Shown piece by piece: positions 7,647 to 16,505 of a stretch of 64,000 bases of DNA; position 1 is the stretch's first letter, and the number at the start of each line of letters is the position of its first letter. Below the pieces are notes generated by a model. It had not been told where the DNA came from and ran no database searches. It was given only the letters and a program-made list of their open reading frames with translations. A program made the translations under genes and the position numbers. The stretch covers positions 269,243 through 333,242 of the forward strand of contig NZ_JAFEUU010000006.1 of assembly GCF_017355885.1 (NCBI RefSeq), read 5' to 3'. This DNA is from Sabulicella rubraurantiaca (GTDB lineage Bacteria > Pseudomonadota > Alphaproteobacteria > Acetobacterales > Acetobacteraceae).

Positions 7647-8810
7647 ATGAGGATCACCGCCGAAGACCTGCTCCGCCGCGGTGCGGAGCGCCACCGCGCC
7701 GGCGACATCGCGGGGGCGGAAGGGTTCTACCGCCGCGCCATGCGCCTCGCCCCCGGACATCCGGATGCGGAGAACCTGCTGGGCGTGGCGGCGCGGCAGC
7801 GCGGGGACCTGCGGGTGGCGCTGGACCACGCGGCGCGGGCTGTGGCGGCGATGCCGGACTCCCCCCTGTTCCTCAGCAACCAGGGCGCGGCGTTGGCCGA
7901 AGCGGGGCAGCTTGGCCCTGCCATCGCGGTGATGCAGCGCGTGCTGGAGATGCGCCCGGATGACGCGGTGACGCTGCGGAACCTCGGCCAGGCGCTGACG
8001 GCGGCGGGGGAGGCCCAGGCAGCGTTGGCTCCGCTTCGCGAGGCGGTGCGGCTGGCTCCCTTGCCGGAAGTTTGGCTGGCTCTCGCCCATGCGCTGAAGG
8101 AGGCGGGCGAGCGGGACGAGGCGCGGGAGGCGGCACGGCGCGTCTCCGGCCCGCTTTCCGCCCAGGCCGGGTTCCTGCTGGCCGCGTTGGGCGAGGGCGA
8201 AGCACCGCCCCGCGCCCCCGCCGCCTATGTGCGGGAGCTGTTCGACGCCTTCGCTCCGCGCTTCGACGCGGAGCTGGAAGGGGCGCTGGGCTACCGGACG
8301 CCCGCCCTGCTGGCGGCGATGCTGGAGGGGCGCAAACCCGGCCGTGTGCTGGATCTGGGATGCGGCACGGGCCTGTCTGGCCTGGCGCTGAAGCCTTTCG
8401 CCACGCGGCTGGAAGGGCTGGACCTGTCGCCCCGCATGCTGGCCGAGGCGCGGGGGCGTGGGATCTACGACGCGCTGCACGAGGCCGACCTGCTCGAGTT
8501 CCTGCCGAAGCGACCGGCCGCGTGGGATGTGGTGGCGGCGGCGGACGTGCTGAATTACCTGGGCGACCTCGCCCCCGCCTTCTGCGCCATCCGCAAGGCG
8601 TTGCGGCCGGGTGGCACGGCGGTGTTCAGCTTGGAGCGCGGCGAGGCCCCGGTGGCGCTGCACGAGGGGATGCGCTTCCGCCACAACCCGGATCACGCGG
8701 CGCGGCTCGCGGAGAAGGCAGGTCTGCGCGTGGAGGAGCGGCGCGATGCCGCGCTGCGCCAGGAGAAGGGCGTGGAGGTAGCAGGGGTGCTGTTCAGGAT
8801 GAGGCGATAG
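7647..8810 (+). CDS. TPR-repeat SAM-dependent methyltransferase
   Basis: 387 residues from the ATG at 7647; the frame also runs open through antisense fabD, but that part is a shadow. Residues 1 to about 170 are tandem TPR units (for example AEGFYRRAMRLAPGHPDAENLLG). A class I methyltransferase domain follows, with motif I VLDLGCGTGLSG, motif II GLDLSPRMLAEARGRG and the region DVVAAADVLNYLGDL. Family knowledge says methylation and protein binding through the TPRs. The substrate is not evident. Confidence 0.87.
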   Translation: MRITAEDLLRRGAERHRAGDIAGAEGFYRRAMRLAPGHPDAENLLGVAARQRGDLRVALDHAARAVAAMPDSPLFLSNQGAALAEAGQLGPAIAVMQRVLEMRPDDAVTLRNLGQALTAAGEAQAALAPLREAVRLAPLPEVWLALAHALKEAGERDEAREAARRVSGPLSAQAGFLLAALGEGEAPPRAPAAYVRELFDAFAPRFDAELEGALGYRTPALLAAMLEGRKPGRVLDLGCGTGLSGLALKPFATRLEGLDLSPRMLAEARGRGIYDALHEADLLEFLPKRPAAWDVVAAADVLNYLGDLAPAFCAIRKALRPGGTAVFSLERGEAPVALHEGMRFRHNPDHAARLAEKAGLRVEERRDAALRQEKGVEVAGVLFRMRR

Positions 8811-8842
8811 GCGACCTGCCGGCCCTGGCCTGCGAATTTCCC

Positions 8843-8861
8843 TTGTCAACGAATTTGACAA
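8843..8861. promoter_or_regulatory. Perfect inverted repeat upstream of the PEP-CTERM gene
   Basis: TTGTCAA-cgaat-TTGACAA is a perfect 7-5-7 inverted repeat about 60 bp upstream of the sigma54-like site at 8921, so roughly -86 to -104 from the predicted start of transcription. That is the usual distance for an enhancer-binding activator of sigma54. It may be the binding site of a PrsR-type regulator. This is an inference from position and symmetry. Confidence 0.45.
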
Positions 8862-8920
8862 AATGAAAGCCGCGTGCGGTGAAGTCAGAATACGACTTTG
8901 ATCTAAATAAGAAAATGTAG

Positions 8921-8936
8921 CGGCATAAAAAATGCT
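8921..8936 (+). promoter_or_regulatory. Sigma54-like -24/-12 promoter for the PEP-CTERM gene
   Basis: CGGCATAAAAAATGCT has GG and GC spaced exactly ten bases apart and matches the TGGCAC-N5-TTGCW consensus at most other positions (mismatches at 1 and 12; T instead of C at 6). It lies 50 bp before the start codon in an AT-rich gap of 176 bp. Confidence 0.5.
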
Positions 8937-8986
8937 AGTTCCTTGGGGCCGGGGGCAACCTTTTGAGATTCCTGAAGAGGATCCCT

Positions 8987-10321
8987 ATGGACTCCAGATC
9001 TTTGTTTCGCGGTTGCCGACGTCCCCACGCGGCGTTCGGCGTCCTATCCACATTGCTGTGCAGCGCAGCGCTCTTGGCGCCGCAGTCCGTTCGCGCAGCC
9101 CCTACCGTCAGTTCACCCTTCGAGCAGCTCTATAACCTCGGCACGAATACGATCGGCTTCAATCCGGGGCAGTACATCCGGCTTGGCGCGACCGTCACTT
9201 CGGTCACGGGTCCGAACGGTACCAGCAATAATCTGGATGTGATCCGCACCGAACTCCTGCCGGCCAACGGCGGCTTCGCCCAAGCGAGCACCACGAATCT
9301 CGTGACGGGCAATCCAGTTCTGCGAACCATGAACTATGCCGGTTCGCCGGCGATTGGCGCGCTCTACACGGCCTTTGCCGCGGACAACCCGGCCCTACGA
9401 GGCCCATGGACGCTGAGCTTTAGTGACGGATCAGGCACTACCAGCCGGACGACCCAAGCCATCCCGCAGGGTGCGACCCAGACGCCCTTCGTGCAAAGCG
9501 TCGCCGTAACTGGGGCCGGAAACAACCCGACCTTTTCCTGGGCTCCGCCCCCCGGGACCACCGTAAACGGATATCGCATCAACATTTACGACCAGGGCCA
9601 GATTAGCCCAACCAGCCCAAACGGGTTGGTCCTCTCGCAGAACTTTGCACCCAACGTGACGTCCTTGAGTCTATCGAGCTTCGCAAACCAACTGCCAGCT
9701 GGTTACAACATCGACGGCTCCAGCAAGAAGACGATCGAGATCAACCTGCTGCAGACGCGTGACGGCGGCAGTTCGAACCTGAGCAACCCCAATGTCCTTG
9801 CCCTGTCGCGCGTCTTTGCCGACTTCACGACGACGAACACAGGCAACGTGCAGGTCTACCTGCCCACGGCTTACGTGAATGGCGCAAAGGTCTTTGATTT
9901 TGCGGTCCAGCCGGGCGTGACCTACCATATCGACCCGATCCCGGCGACGGGCTACGTCTACGAGATCGGCGCGGGCGATCCCAACTTCGCCTCAGTCACC
10001 CTGCCCGACGAGCAGAGCGATCCTTACCAGCTGTCCTTCATGTGGGGCGGGCTGAGCTTCCTGGAGACGGTGCTGGGCGGAGTGGAGTATTTCTTCCCCG
10101 CCGGCGGCGTGTCGCAGTTCACCGTGACGGGCATCGACTCCAGTCTCTTCACCGCCTTCATTACGGGGCTCAGCTTCACCGGTGCTGGGCAGTTTACGGG
10201 CACGCAAACACCCATTCTCCCGGACGGGCCAACGCCCGTACCCGAGCCAGGAATGCTGTGGCTGCTCGTCCTGGCCTCCCTGGGACTTTGGGGCGTTTCG
10301 CGTCGCACCGCCGGCGCGTGA
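8987..10321 (+). CDS. PEP-CTERM sorting-domain surface protein
   Basis: 444 residues from the ATG at 8987, preceded by GAAGAGG; a TTG at 8963 is an alternative. A signal peptide ends near SVRAAP (about residue 38). The long Gly/Asn/Ser/Thr-rich middle includes WAPPPGTTVNGYRINIYD, which resembles a fibronectin-like strand set. The C-terminus is VPEPGMLWLLVLASLGLWG followed by SRR: the PEP-CTERM signal of Pro-Glu-Pro, membrane helix and basic tail, which is cut by an exosortase. The product is therefore probably exported and released with exopolysaccharide. Base composition is clearly less GC-rich than its neighbours. No exosortase gene is in the window. Confidence 0.85.
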   Translation: MDSRSLFRGCRRPHAAFGVLSTLLCSAALLAPQSVRAAPTVSSPFEQLYNLGTNTIGFNPGQYIRLGATVTSVTGPNGTSNNLDVIRTELLPANGGFAQASTTNLVTGNPVLRTMNYAGSPAIGALYTAFAADNPALRGPWTLSFSDGSGTTSRTTQAIPQGATQTPFVQSVAVTGAGNNPTFSWAPPPGTTVNGYRINIYDQGQISPTSPNGLVLSQNFAPNVTSLSLSSFANQLPAGYNIDGSSKKTIEINLLQTRDGGSSNLSNPNVLALSRVFADFTTTNTGNVQVYLPTAYVNGAKVFDFAVQPGVTYHIDPIPATGYVYEIGAGDPNFASVTLPDEQSDPYQLSFMWGGLSFLETVLGGVEYFFPAGGVSQFTVTGIDSSLFTAFITGLSFTGAGQFTGTQTPILPDGPTPVPEPGMLWLLVLASLGLWGVSRRTAGA

Positions 10322-10328
10322 GAGGAGA

Positions 10329-10356
10329 GGGGCGGCGCAGGAGGTGGCGTCGCCCC
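10329..10356. terminator. Hairpin between convergent PEP-CTERM and MFS genes
   Basis: GGGGCGGCGC and GCGTCGCCCC pair over 10 bp with one G/T difference around an 8-nt loop, followed by gcgagttcttc. It lies in the 44-bp gap between two convergent genes and probably acts as a shared terminator. Confidence 0.5.
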
Positions 10357-10365
10357 GCGAGTTCT

Positions 10366-11823
10366 TCAGATCCGCCGCAACGGCACGCGCCAAGCCAGCA
10401 CCGTGGCGATGCCGCCCATCACCGCCGCTCCGGCGAAGAGCGAGCGGAACCCCTCCGCCAGCGCTGCTGCGAGGACGGCGCGCTCCGCCTCCGGCATCGC
10501 GCCGAGGGCGGCGCGCCCGCCCTGGATGGCGGCGCGCACCCGCTCGGCGAGACCAGCCTCGCCCAGCGCCAGCGTGCCGAAGAGCAGTGCGCCCAGCAGC
10601 GCGGTGCCGGCGGCGGCGCCTAGATTGCGCATGAACTGCACGCTGGCCGTGGCGGTGCCGAGCCGCCCCGGGCCCGCCGCCACCTGCACCGTGGTCTGCA
10701 CGGCAGGGAAGGAGGTGCCGAAGCCGACGGAAACGAGGCCGAGCAGCCAGGGCAGCACCGAAAGCGGCACGCGCCCGGCGCCAAAGGACAGGAAGCAGAG
10801 GATCAGCGTGGAGACGGTCAGCCCCACCGAAGGCAGCAGCATGTTGCGCCCGGTGCGCGCCATGAACAGGCCGGAGCCCAGCGCCCCGAGCCCGCCCCCC
10901 ATGCTCATCGGCAGCAGCATCAGCCCGACCGTGGCGATGGGCACGTTCCGCACCACGGAAAGATAGAGCGGCAGGAAGGAAATCATCGCCACGAGGGTCG
11001 CGGCGATGAAGGAGGAGAGAGTGTTGGTGCGCCACACCGTCGCCTCGCCCAGCACGGAAAGCGGCAGGAGCGGGTCCCGCGCCCGGCGCTCGGCGCGCAG
11101 CAGCAGCAGCAGGGCGAGGATGGCGAAGGCCACGCCGAGCGCGGCCAGCACCCAGTCCAGCCGCTGCACCCGGTCCAGCATCGCGACCAGCGCCACCACG
11201 AACAGCGTGAACAGCGCCACGCCCGGCGCGTCGAAGGAGAAGCCGCCCCCGCCGGGCCGACGCGGCAGGCGCGTGGTGGCGAGCAGGCCGAGCAGCGCCA
11301 GCGGCAGGCCGAGCAGGAACACCGCCTGCCAGCCGTAATGTTCCGTCAGCCAGCCGCCCACCGTGGGGCCGAGGGCGGAGGCGGACATGAAGCAGGCCAC
11401 GAGATAGGCCTGGTACTGCCCGCGCTCGCGCGGGGGCAGGCTTTCCCCCACCACCGCCATGGCGAGGGTGAGCAGCGCCCCGCCGCCGATGCCGTGAACG
11501 AGGCGCGCCAGCAGCAGAAGCTCGAAATTGGGGGCGAAGGCGGCGGCCAGCGCGCCGGAACCTTGCAGCAGGAAGCCCAGCACCGTCATGCGCCTGCGGC
11601 CGAAGGCATCGCCCAGCCGGCCGAAGACCGGCGCGGCGACCGTGGCGGCGATCAGGTAGGCGACCACGACCCAGGAGATGCGCTCCACCTCGCCGAAGCG
11701 GGCGGCCATGGCGGGCAGGGCGGTGGCGGTGATGGTCTGGTCGATGGCGGCGGTGAAAATCGCCAGCGCCACCGCCGGGAAGGCGCGCAGGAAGGCGCGG
11801 TGGCTTTCCGCCTTCACCGCCAT
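10366..11823 (-). CDS. MFS multidrug transporter, DHA2 (EmrB/QacA) type
   Basis: 485 residues with about 14 hydrophobic segments, as in drug:H+ antiporters of the DHA2 family. Motif A is GRLGDAFGRRRMT, and the antiporter motif C region reads SALGPTVGGWL. AAIDQTITATALPAMAARFG at the N-terminus is the usual motif D1 region (AxLDxTIVNVALP-like). It would export hydrophobic compounds across the inner membrane. No membrane fusion protein or regulator lies beside it; the gene upstream on the same strand is accA, ending 25 bp downstream of the accA-side start. Substrate unknown. Confidence 0.9.
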   Translation of the reverse strand: MAVKAESHRAFLRAFPAVALAIFTAAIDQTITATALPAMAARFGEVERISWVVVAYLIAATVAAPVFGRLGDAFGRRRMTVLGFLLQGSGALAAAFAPNFELLLLARLVHGIGGGALLTLAMAVVGESLPPRERGQYQAYLVACFMSASALGPTVGGWLTEHYGWQAVFLLGLPLALLGLLATTRLPRRPGGGGFSFDAPGVALFTLFVVALVAMLDRVQRLDWVLAALGVAFAILALLLLLRAERRARDPLLPLSVLGEATVWRTNTLSSFIAATLVAMISFLPLYLSVVRNVPIATVGLMLLPMSMGGGLGALGSGLFMARTGRNMLLPSVGLTVSTLILCFLSFGAGRVPLSVLPWLLGLVSVGFGTSFPAVQTTVQVAAGPGRLGTATASVQFMRNLGAAAGTALLGALLFGTLALGEAGLAERVRAAIQGGRAALGAMPEAERAVLAAALAEGFRSLFAGAAVMGGIATVLAWRVPLRRI

Positions 11824-11848
11824 GGCGCGGTTCCTTCCGCGCCCGTCT

Positions 11849-12805
11849 TCACGCGACGGCGCTTCGGCCCATGTCCAGGAATTTCTCGCGCCGCCTTGCC
11901 TTCAGCGTCGGCCCGTCCAGCGCCAGAAGGGGCTCCAGCGCGTTCGCCACCGCGTCGCCCACCGCGGCGATCGTCGCGGCGCCATCGCGATGTGCGCCGC
12001 CCACCGGCTCCTCAATGATCTCGTCGATCAGGGCGAGGCGCTTGAGGTCCTCGGCGGTCAGGCGCAGCGCCTCGGCCGCCTGAGGGGCGAGGGCGGCATC
12101 GCGCCACAGGATGGAGGCGCAGCCCTCGGGCGAGATCACGGAATAGATGGCGTGCTGCAGCATCAGCACCCGGTCGGCGGCGGCCAGCGCGATGGCGCCG
12201 CCCGAACCGCCCTCGCCGATCACCGTCGCGACGAAGGGCACGGGGGCATCGAGTCCCGCCTCGATGGAGCGGGCGATGGCCTCGGCCTGTCCGCGCGCCT
12301 CGGCCTCGATGCCCGGGAATGCGCCGGAGGTGTCCACGAAGCTCAGGATGGGCAGGCCGAAGCGGCCCGCCAGCTCCATGATGCGGCGGGCCTTGCGGTA
12401 GCCCTCGGGCTTGGCCATGCCGAAATTGTGCTTCACGCGGGTGTCGGTGTCGCGGCCCTTCTCCGTGCCCAGCACGGCCACGGCGCGGCCGCGGAACCGG
12501 CCCAGCCCGCCGATCACGGCGGCGTCGTCGGCGAAGGCGCGGTCGCCGGCCAGCGGCGTCCATTCCTCGATCAGCCCGGCCACGTAGTCGAGGCATTTCG
12601 GCCGCTCGGGATGGCGGGCCACCTGGGCCTTCTGCCAGGGCGTCAGCTTGGCGTAAGTGGCGGCGAGCAGCTTCTCCGCCTTGTCGCGCAGCTTCGCCAC
12701 CTCCTCCGCCACGTCGATGCCGCCGGCATCGGTGGTGCGGCGAAGCTCCTCCACCTTGCCTTCCAGCTCGGCGATCGGTTTCTCGAAATCCAGGAAGTGG
12801 CGCAT
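11849..12805 (-). CDS. accA: Acetyl-CoA carboxylase carboxyltransferase subunit alpha
   Basis: 318 residues from the ATG at 12805 (MRHFLDFEKPIAELEGKVEEL), the typical AccA start; the longer open frame antisense to aspC is a shadow. Signatures include GMAKPEGYRKARRIMELA, FVDTSGAFPGIEAEARGQAE and GEGGSGGAIALAAADRV. With AccD it transfers the carboxyl group from biotin to acetyl-CoA, the first committed step of fatty acid synthesis. It is divergent from aspC across a 91-bp gap. Confidence 0.96.
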   Translation of the reverse strand: MRHFLDFEKPIAELEGKVEELRRTTDAGGIDVAEEVAKLRDKAEKLLAATYAKLTPWQKAQVARHPERPKCLDYVAGLIEEWTPLAGDRAFADDAAVIGGLGRFRGRAVAVLGTEKGRDTDTRVKHNFGMAKPEGYRKARRIMELAGRFGLPILSFVDTSGAFPGIEAEARGQAEAIARSIEAGLDAPVPFVATVIGEGGSGGAIALAAADRVLMLQHAIYSVISPEGCASILWRDAALAPQAAEALRLTAEDLKRLALIDEIIEEPVGGAHRDGAATIAAVGDAVANALEPLLALDGPTLKARRREKFLDMGRSAVA

Positions 12806-12896
12806 GGCGCGGCGTGATAGCGCAGCCCCGCCCATCTGGCGACAGGGGCGGGCGCGGCCTATCCTCTCCGGCCTTTCCATGACGCAGGATTCATCC

Positions 12897-14099
12897 ATGC
12901 CCGCCCTCGCCTCTCGCCTCGCCGATGTCCAGGTTTCCGCCTCCGTCCTGATGGGGATGAAGGCGCGCGAACTGGCGGCGAAGGGGATTAAGGTGATCTC
13001 GCTCACCTCCGGCGAGCCGGATTTCGCCACCCCCGCCCATGCCATCGAGGCGGCGCACCAGGCGGCGCTGAATGGCGATACGAAGTACCCGCCCCAGGGC
13101 GGCACGCCGGCGCTGAAGGCCGCGATCCGCCGCAAGTTCAAGCGCGACAACGGCCTGGACTACGCGGATGACGAGATCCTGGTCACCAACGGCGGCAAGC
13201 AGAGCATCTACAACGCCTTCATGGCGACGCTCGATCCGGGCGACGAGGTGGTGATCCCCGCGCCCTACTGGGTGTCCTATGCCGACATGGCGAAGGTGGC
13301 GGGAGGCGTGCCGGTCACCGTGTCCTGCCCACAGAACAACGGCTTCAAGCTGCGCCCGGAGGATCTGGAGGCTGCGATCACCCCCAAGACCAAGTGGGTG
13401 ATGCTGAACTTTCCCAACAATCCGACCGGCGCCGCGTGCTCCCGCGCCGAGATGAAGGCGCTGGCCGAGGTGCTGCTGCGCCACCGCCATGTCTGGGTGA
13501 TGACGGACGACATGTACGAGCACCTCGTCTATGACGGCTTCGAGTTCTGCACGATCGCCGAGGTGGAGCCGCGGCTGAAGGACCGCACGCTGACGATCAA
13601 CGGCGCCTCCAAGACCTATGCGATGACCGGCTGGCGCATCGGCTTCTGCGGAGGGCCGAAGGAGTTGATCAAGGGCATGTTCAACATGCAGGGCCAGGCC
13701 ACCTCCGGCGTGTCCACGGTCGGGCAGGCGGCGGCGGCGGCGGCGCTGGACGGGCCGCAGGATCTGGTGGCCGAGCGCGCGGCCGAGTACCGCGAGCGCC
13801 GCGACTTCGTGGTGGATGCGCTGAACCAGGCCCCCGGCATTGCCTGCCACAAGCCCGAGGGCGCCTTCTACGTCTTCCCGAACATCGCCGCCTGCCTCGG
13901 CAAGACCACCAAGGGCGGCAAGCGCATCGAGAACGACACCGACTTCGCCCTCGCCCTGCTGGAGGAGGCGCATGTCGGCGTGGTGCAGGGCGCGGCCTAT
14001 GGCATGTCGCCCTATGTCCGCATCTCCTACGCCACGGGCATGGAGGAGCTGCGCGAGGCCATGGTGCGCATCCAGGAATTCTGCCGGGGTCTTTCGTGA
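12897..14099 (+). CDS. aspC: Aspartate/aromatic aminotransferase (class I)
   Basis: 400 residues from the ATG at 12897; another ATG at 12879 would add six residues, and the shorter form matches the usual family length. Fold-type I PLP enzyme: ISLTSGEPDFATPAHA, NGGKQSIYNAF, FPNNPTGAA, the PLP lysine in NGASKTYAMTGWRIGF, and the carboxylate-binding Arg in MSPYVRISYATG. It interconverts aspartate and oxaloacetate, probably in the alphaproteobacterial AatA subgroup. It overlaps the next gene by 4 bp (GTGA), forming an aspC-GNAT-DinB operon. Confidence 0.94.
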   Translation: MPALASRLADVQVSASVLMGMKARELAAKGIKVISLTSGEPDFATPAHAIEAAHQAALNGDTKYPPQGGTPALKAAIRRKFKRDNGLDYADDEILVTNGGKQSIYNAFMATLDPGDEVVIPAPYWVSYADMAKVAGGVPVTVSCPQNNGFKLRPEDLEAAITPKTKWVMLNFPNNPTGAACSRAEMKALAEVLLRHRHVWVMTDDMYEHLVYDGFEFCTIAEVEPRLKDRTLTINGASKTYAMTGWRIGFCGGPKELIKGMFNMQGQATSGVSTVGQAAAAAALDGPQDLVAERAAEYRERRDFVVDALNQAPGIACHKPEGAFYVFPNIAACLGKTTKGGKRIENDTDFALALLEEAHVGVVQGAAYGMSPYVRISYATGMEELREAMVRIQEFCRGLS

Positions 14100-15100
14100 G
14101 CGAGGCGGCGCTGCTGCCCGCGCTGCGCGACGGCACGGACGCGGACGCGCCGCACTACATCCGCCTCGTGGGCGAGGCCTGGGCCGAGTACCCGTCCATC
14201 GTCTTCGACGTGGACGGGGAACTGCCCGAGCTGCGCGCCCTGGCCAGCCACTTCGCCGCGCGCGGCGGCAAGGTCTGGCTGAGCGAGGACCGGCATGGGA
14301 TGATCGCCGCGCGCCCGCTGCGCGACGATGGCGCCTGGGAGATCTGCCGCCTCTATGTGGACAAGGCGGCGCGCGGCACCGGCCTTGCGCATCGCCTGCT
14401 GGCCGCCGCCGAGGCGCATGCGCGCGCCGAAGGGGCGGAGCGCATGGTGCTGTGGACCGATACGCGCTTCGCCGCCGCGCATTCCTTCTACGAGAAGCGC
14501 GGCTATGTGCGGCAGGGCGCGATCCGCATCCTCGACGACCTCTCGAAATCGCTCGAGTTCCGCTACGGCAAGCCGGCGAAGGGCCTCGTGGTCGAGGCAC
14601 TGGACGCGGCGGCGGCAGCGAGCGCGGAGCGGCGGCTAGCGGAGATCCTGGTGGATTGCGTGGCCCAGGGGGCGAGCGTCTCCTTTCTCGCGCCGCTTTC
14701 CCTCGAGAAGTCGCGCCAGTTCTGGAAGCGCGTCTCCACCGAGGTGGCGCAGGGGCAGCGCGTGCTGCTCGTGGCCTGGCTGGACGGGGCGCTGGCGGGG
14801 ACGGTGCAGATCGACCTCGCCATGCCGGAGAACCAGCCGCACCGCGCCGATGTGGGGAAGCTGCTGGTGGACCCGGCGCATCGGCGGCGCGGCATCGGCA
14901 CGGCGTTGATGCGGCGCGCCGAACAGGCGGCGGAGCGGCTGGGCCGGCGCCTGCTCGTTCTCGACACGCGCGAGGGCGATTTGGCGGAGCCGCTGTATCG
15001 CGAGCTGGGCTGGCAGGAGGCGGGGCGTATTCCGGGCTTTTCCCTGGACGAGCAGGGACGCGACTATGCCACCATCTTCTTCTGGAAGCGCATCGGATGA
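14096..15100 (+). CDS. Tandem-domain GNAT acetyltransferase
   Basis: 334 residues from a GTG that overlaps the aspC stop. It holds two GNAT domains. In the first, the acetyl-CoA loop is ICRLYVDKAARGTGLAHRLL (about residues 81-100), followed by SFYEKRGYVRQG. In the second it is LLVDPAHRRRGIGTALMRRA (about 258-277), followed by PLYRELGWQEAGRI. The second looks like the better conserved Q/RxxGxG/A site. The tandem arrangement is uncommon but known. It is coupled to aspC and to the DinB gene. The substrate is unknown. Confidence 0.85.
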   Translation: MSEAALLPALRDGTDADAPHYIRLVGEAWAEYPSIVFDVDGELPELRALASHFAARGGKVWLSEDRHGMIAARPLRDDGAWEICRLYVDKAARGTGLAHRLLAAAEAHARAEGAERMVLWTDTRFAAAHSFYEKRGYVRQGAIRILDDLSKSLEFRYGKPAKGLVVEALDAAAAASAERRLAEILVDCVAQGASVSFLAPLSLEKSRQFWKRVSTEVAQGQRVLLVAWLDGALAGTVQIDLAMPENQPHRADVGKLLVDPAHRRRGIGTALMRRAEQAAERLGRRLLVLDTREGDLAEPLYRELGWQEAGRIPGFSLDEQGRDYATIFFWKRIG

Positions 15101-15597
15101 TCACGCCGCGATACGTCCAGACCATGGCCGCCTACAACAGCGAGATGAACCGCCGCACCTTCGCCGCGGCCGACACGCTGGATGAGGCGCAGCGCCGCGC
15201 GGAGGACGGGGCCTTCTTCGGATCCATCCACGGCACGCTGTCCCACCTGCTCTGGGCCGACGCGATCTGGATGCATCGCTTCGCGGGGTGGGAGGCCCCG
15301 GAGGGCGGCATTCCGGGCAGCGCGAGCCTGCACCCCAACTGGGACGCGATGCGCGCGGCGCGCTTCGCCCTCGATGCGCGCATCGAGGGATGGGCGGCGG
15401 ACATCGCACAGCCCTGGCTGGACGCCGATTTCACTTGGACCAACAGCAGGGGCAAGGTGCGGACCTCCTACGCGGCCCTGCTGGTCATGCACGTCTTCAA
15501 CCACCAGACGCATCATCGCGGGCAGGTCCATGCGTTGCTGACGCGGCACGGCGCCCAGACCGCCGACACCGACCTTCCCTGGGTGGTGTCCGGTTGA
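15097..15597 (+). CDS. DinB/YfiT-family four-helix protein
   Basis: 166 residues, with the start overlapping the previous stop (ATGA). Conserved features of DinB-family metal-binding bundles are present: GTLSHLLWADAIWMHRF with its first His, and the closing HVFNHQTHHRGQVHALLTRHG with two His about four residues apart. Members are thiol transferases or metal-dependent hydrolases, often acting with small thiols. This is the last gene of the aspC unit. Confidence 0.85.
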   Translation: MITPRYVQTMAAYNSEMNRRTFAAADTLDEAQRRAEDGAFFGSIHGTLSHLLWADAIWMHRFAGWEAPEGGIPGSASLHPNWDAMRAARFALDARIEGWAADIAQPWLDADFTWTNSRGKVRTSYAALLVMHVFNHQTHHRGQVHALLTRHGAQTADTDLPWVVSG

Positions 15598-15663
15598 AGC
15601 AAGGGCAACTGTTCGGAGGCTGAAGTATTCCCCGGCATTCAAATGCGGCCGGAGGAAGGCACG

Positions 15664-16482
15664 ATGTTCTATCAGGATGGCAAGCTTCAGTACCGGGTTC
15701 GCGTCGAGCGCCCGAACCCGATCTTCGCCCGCGCGCTGCAGCAGGCGATCGGCGGGGTCGAGGGCGAGATCCGCGTGATGATGCAGTACCTGTTCCAGGG
15801 CTGGGGTGCGCGCGGCCCCAAGAAGTACCGGGACATGCTGATCAACACCGGCACGGAGGAGATCGGGCATATCGAGATGCTCGCCACGGCCGTGGCGCTG
15901 AATCTGGAGGGCGCGCCGCTCTCCATGCAGGAGGACGTGGCGAATGACGGCGTCGCCGGCGCCGTGCTGGGCGGGATGAACCTGCGCCACATCCTGTCCA
16001 CTGGCCTCGCCGCCACGCCCGAGAACTGCAACGGCGTGCCGTTCAACGCCAGCCACGTCTATGCCAGCGGCAACCTCATGGCGGACATGTATGCCAATGT
16101 CACCGCCGAAGCGACGGGGCGCGTCCTGGCCACACGGCTCTATGGTATGACGGATGATCCGGGAATGAAGGACATGCTGTCCTTCCTGATCGCGCGCGAC
16201 ACCATGCACCAGCAGCAATGGCTCGCGGTGATCGACGAGCTGGGTGGGTCGGCTGGCCTGCCCATCCCCAATTCCTTCCCGCAATCGAGCGAGACGACCC
16301 AGTTCTCCTACGCCTATCTCGGGCACCACAAGGACGGGGTCATCCCCGAGGGGCGCTGGAGCCAGGGTCCATCCATCGACGGCAAGGGCCAGTTCGAGCC
16401 TATGATCTCCGAGCCGCTGGGCGGCGAGCCGGAGTTGGCGCGGCCGCGCCCGGACTCCGGGGCGCAGTCCGAGCAGATGTGA
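15664..16482 (+). CDS. Manganese catalase
   Basis: 272 residues from the ATG at 15664, preceded by GGAGGAAGG. It is a non-heme dimanganese catalase that splits hydrogen peroxide. The metal ligands are visible in order: Glu in GGVEGEIRVMMQYLFQ, Glu and His in NTGTEEIGHIEMLA, Glu in VTAEATGRVLAT, and His in ARDTMHQQQWLAV. The C-terminal tail is short and polar, as usual. It stands alone between the aspC unit and a convergent SRPBCC gene. Confidence 0.94.
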   Translation: MFYQDGKLQYRVRVERPNPIFARALQQAIGGVEGEIRVMMQYLFQGWGARGPKKYRDMLINTGTEEIGHIEMLATAVALNLEGAPLSMQEDVANDGVAGAVLGGMNLRHILSTGLAATPENCNGVPFNASHVYASGNLMADMYANVTAEATGRVLATRLYGMTDDPGMKDMLSFLIARDTMHQQQWLAVIDELGGSAGLPIPNSFPQSSETTQFSYAYLGHHKDGVIPEGRWSQGPSIDGKGQFEPMISEPLGGEPELARPRPDSGAQSEQM

Positions 16483-16505
16483 CGGGGCGCCGCGCCCGCG
16501 TCGCC

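Noticed and set aside
7614..8861. 415-residue open frame antisense to the TPR-methyltransferase
   Set aside because: The plus strand has TPR and methyltransferase motifs; the minus frame is a Gln/Arg-rich shadow.
8937..8958. TTGGGGCCGGGGGCA as the sigma54 site of the PEP-CTERM gene
   Set aside because: The GG-GC spacing is eight bases rather than ten; the site at 8921 fits better.
12891..15125. 744-residue open frame antisense to aspC and the tandem GNAT gene
   Set aside because: Low-complexity Arg/Pro/Ala translation over two genes with clear families.
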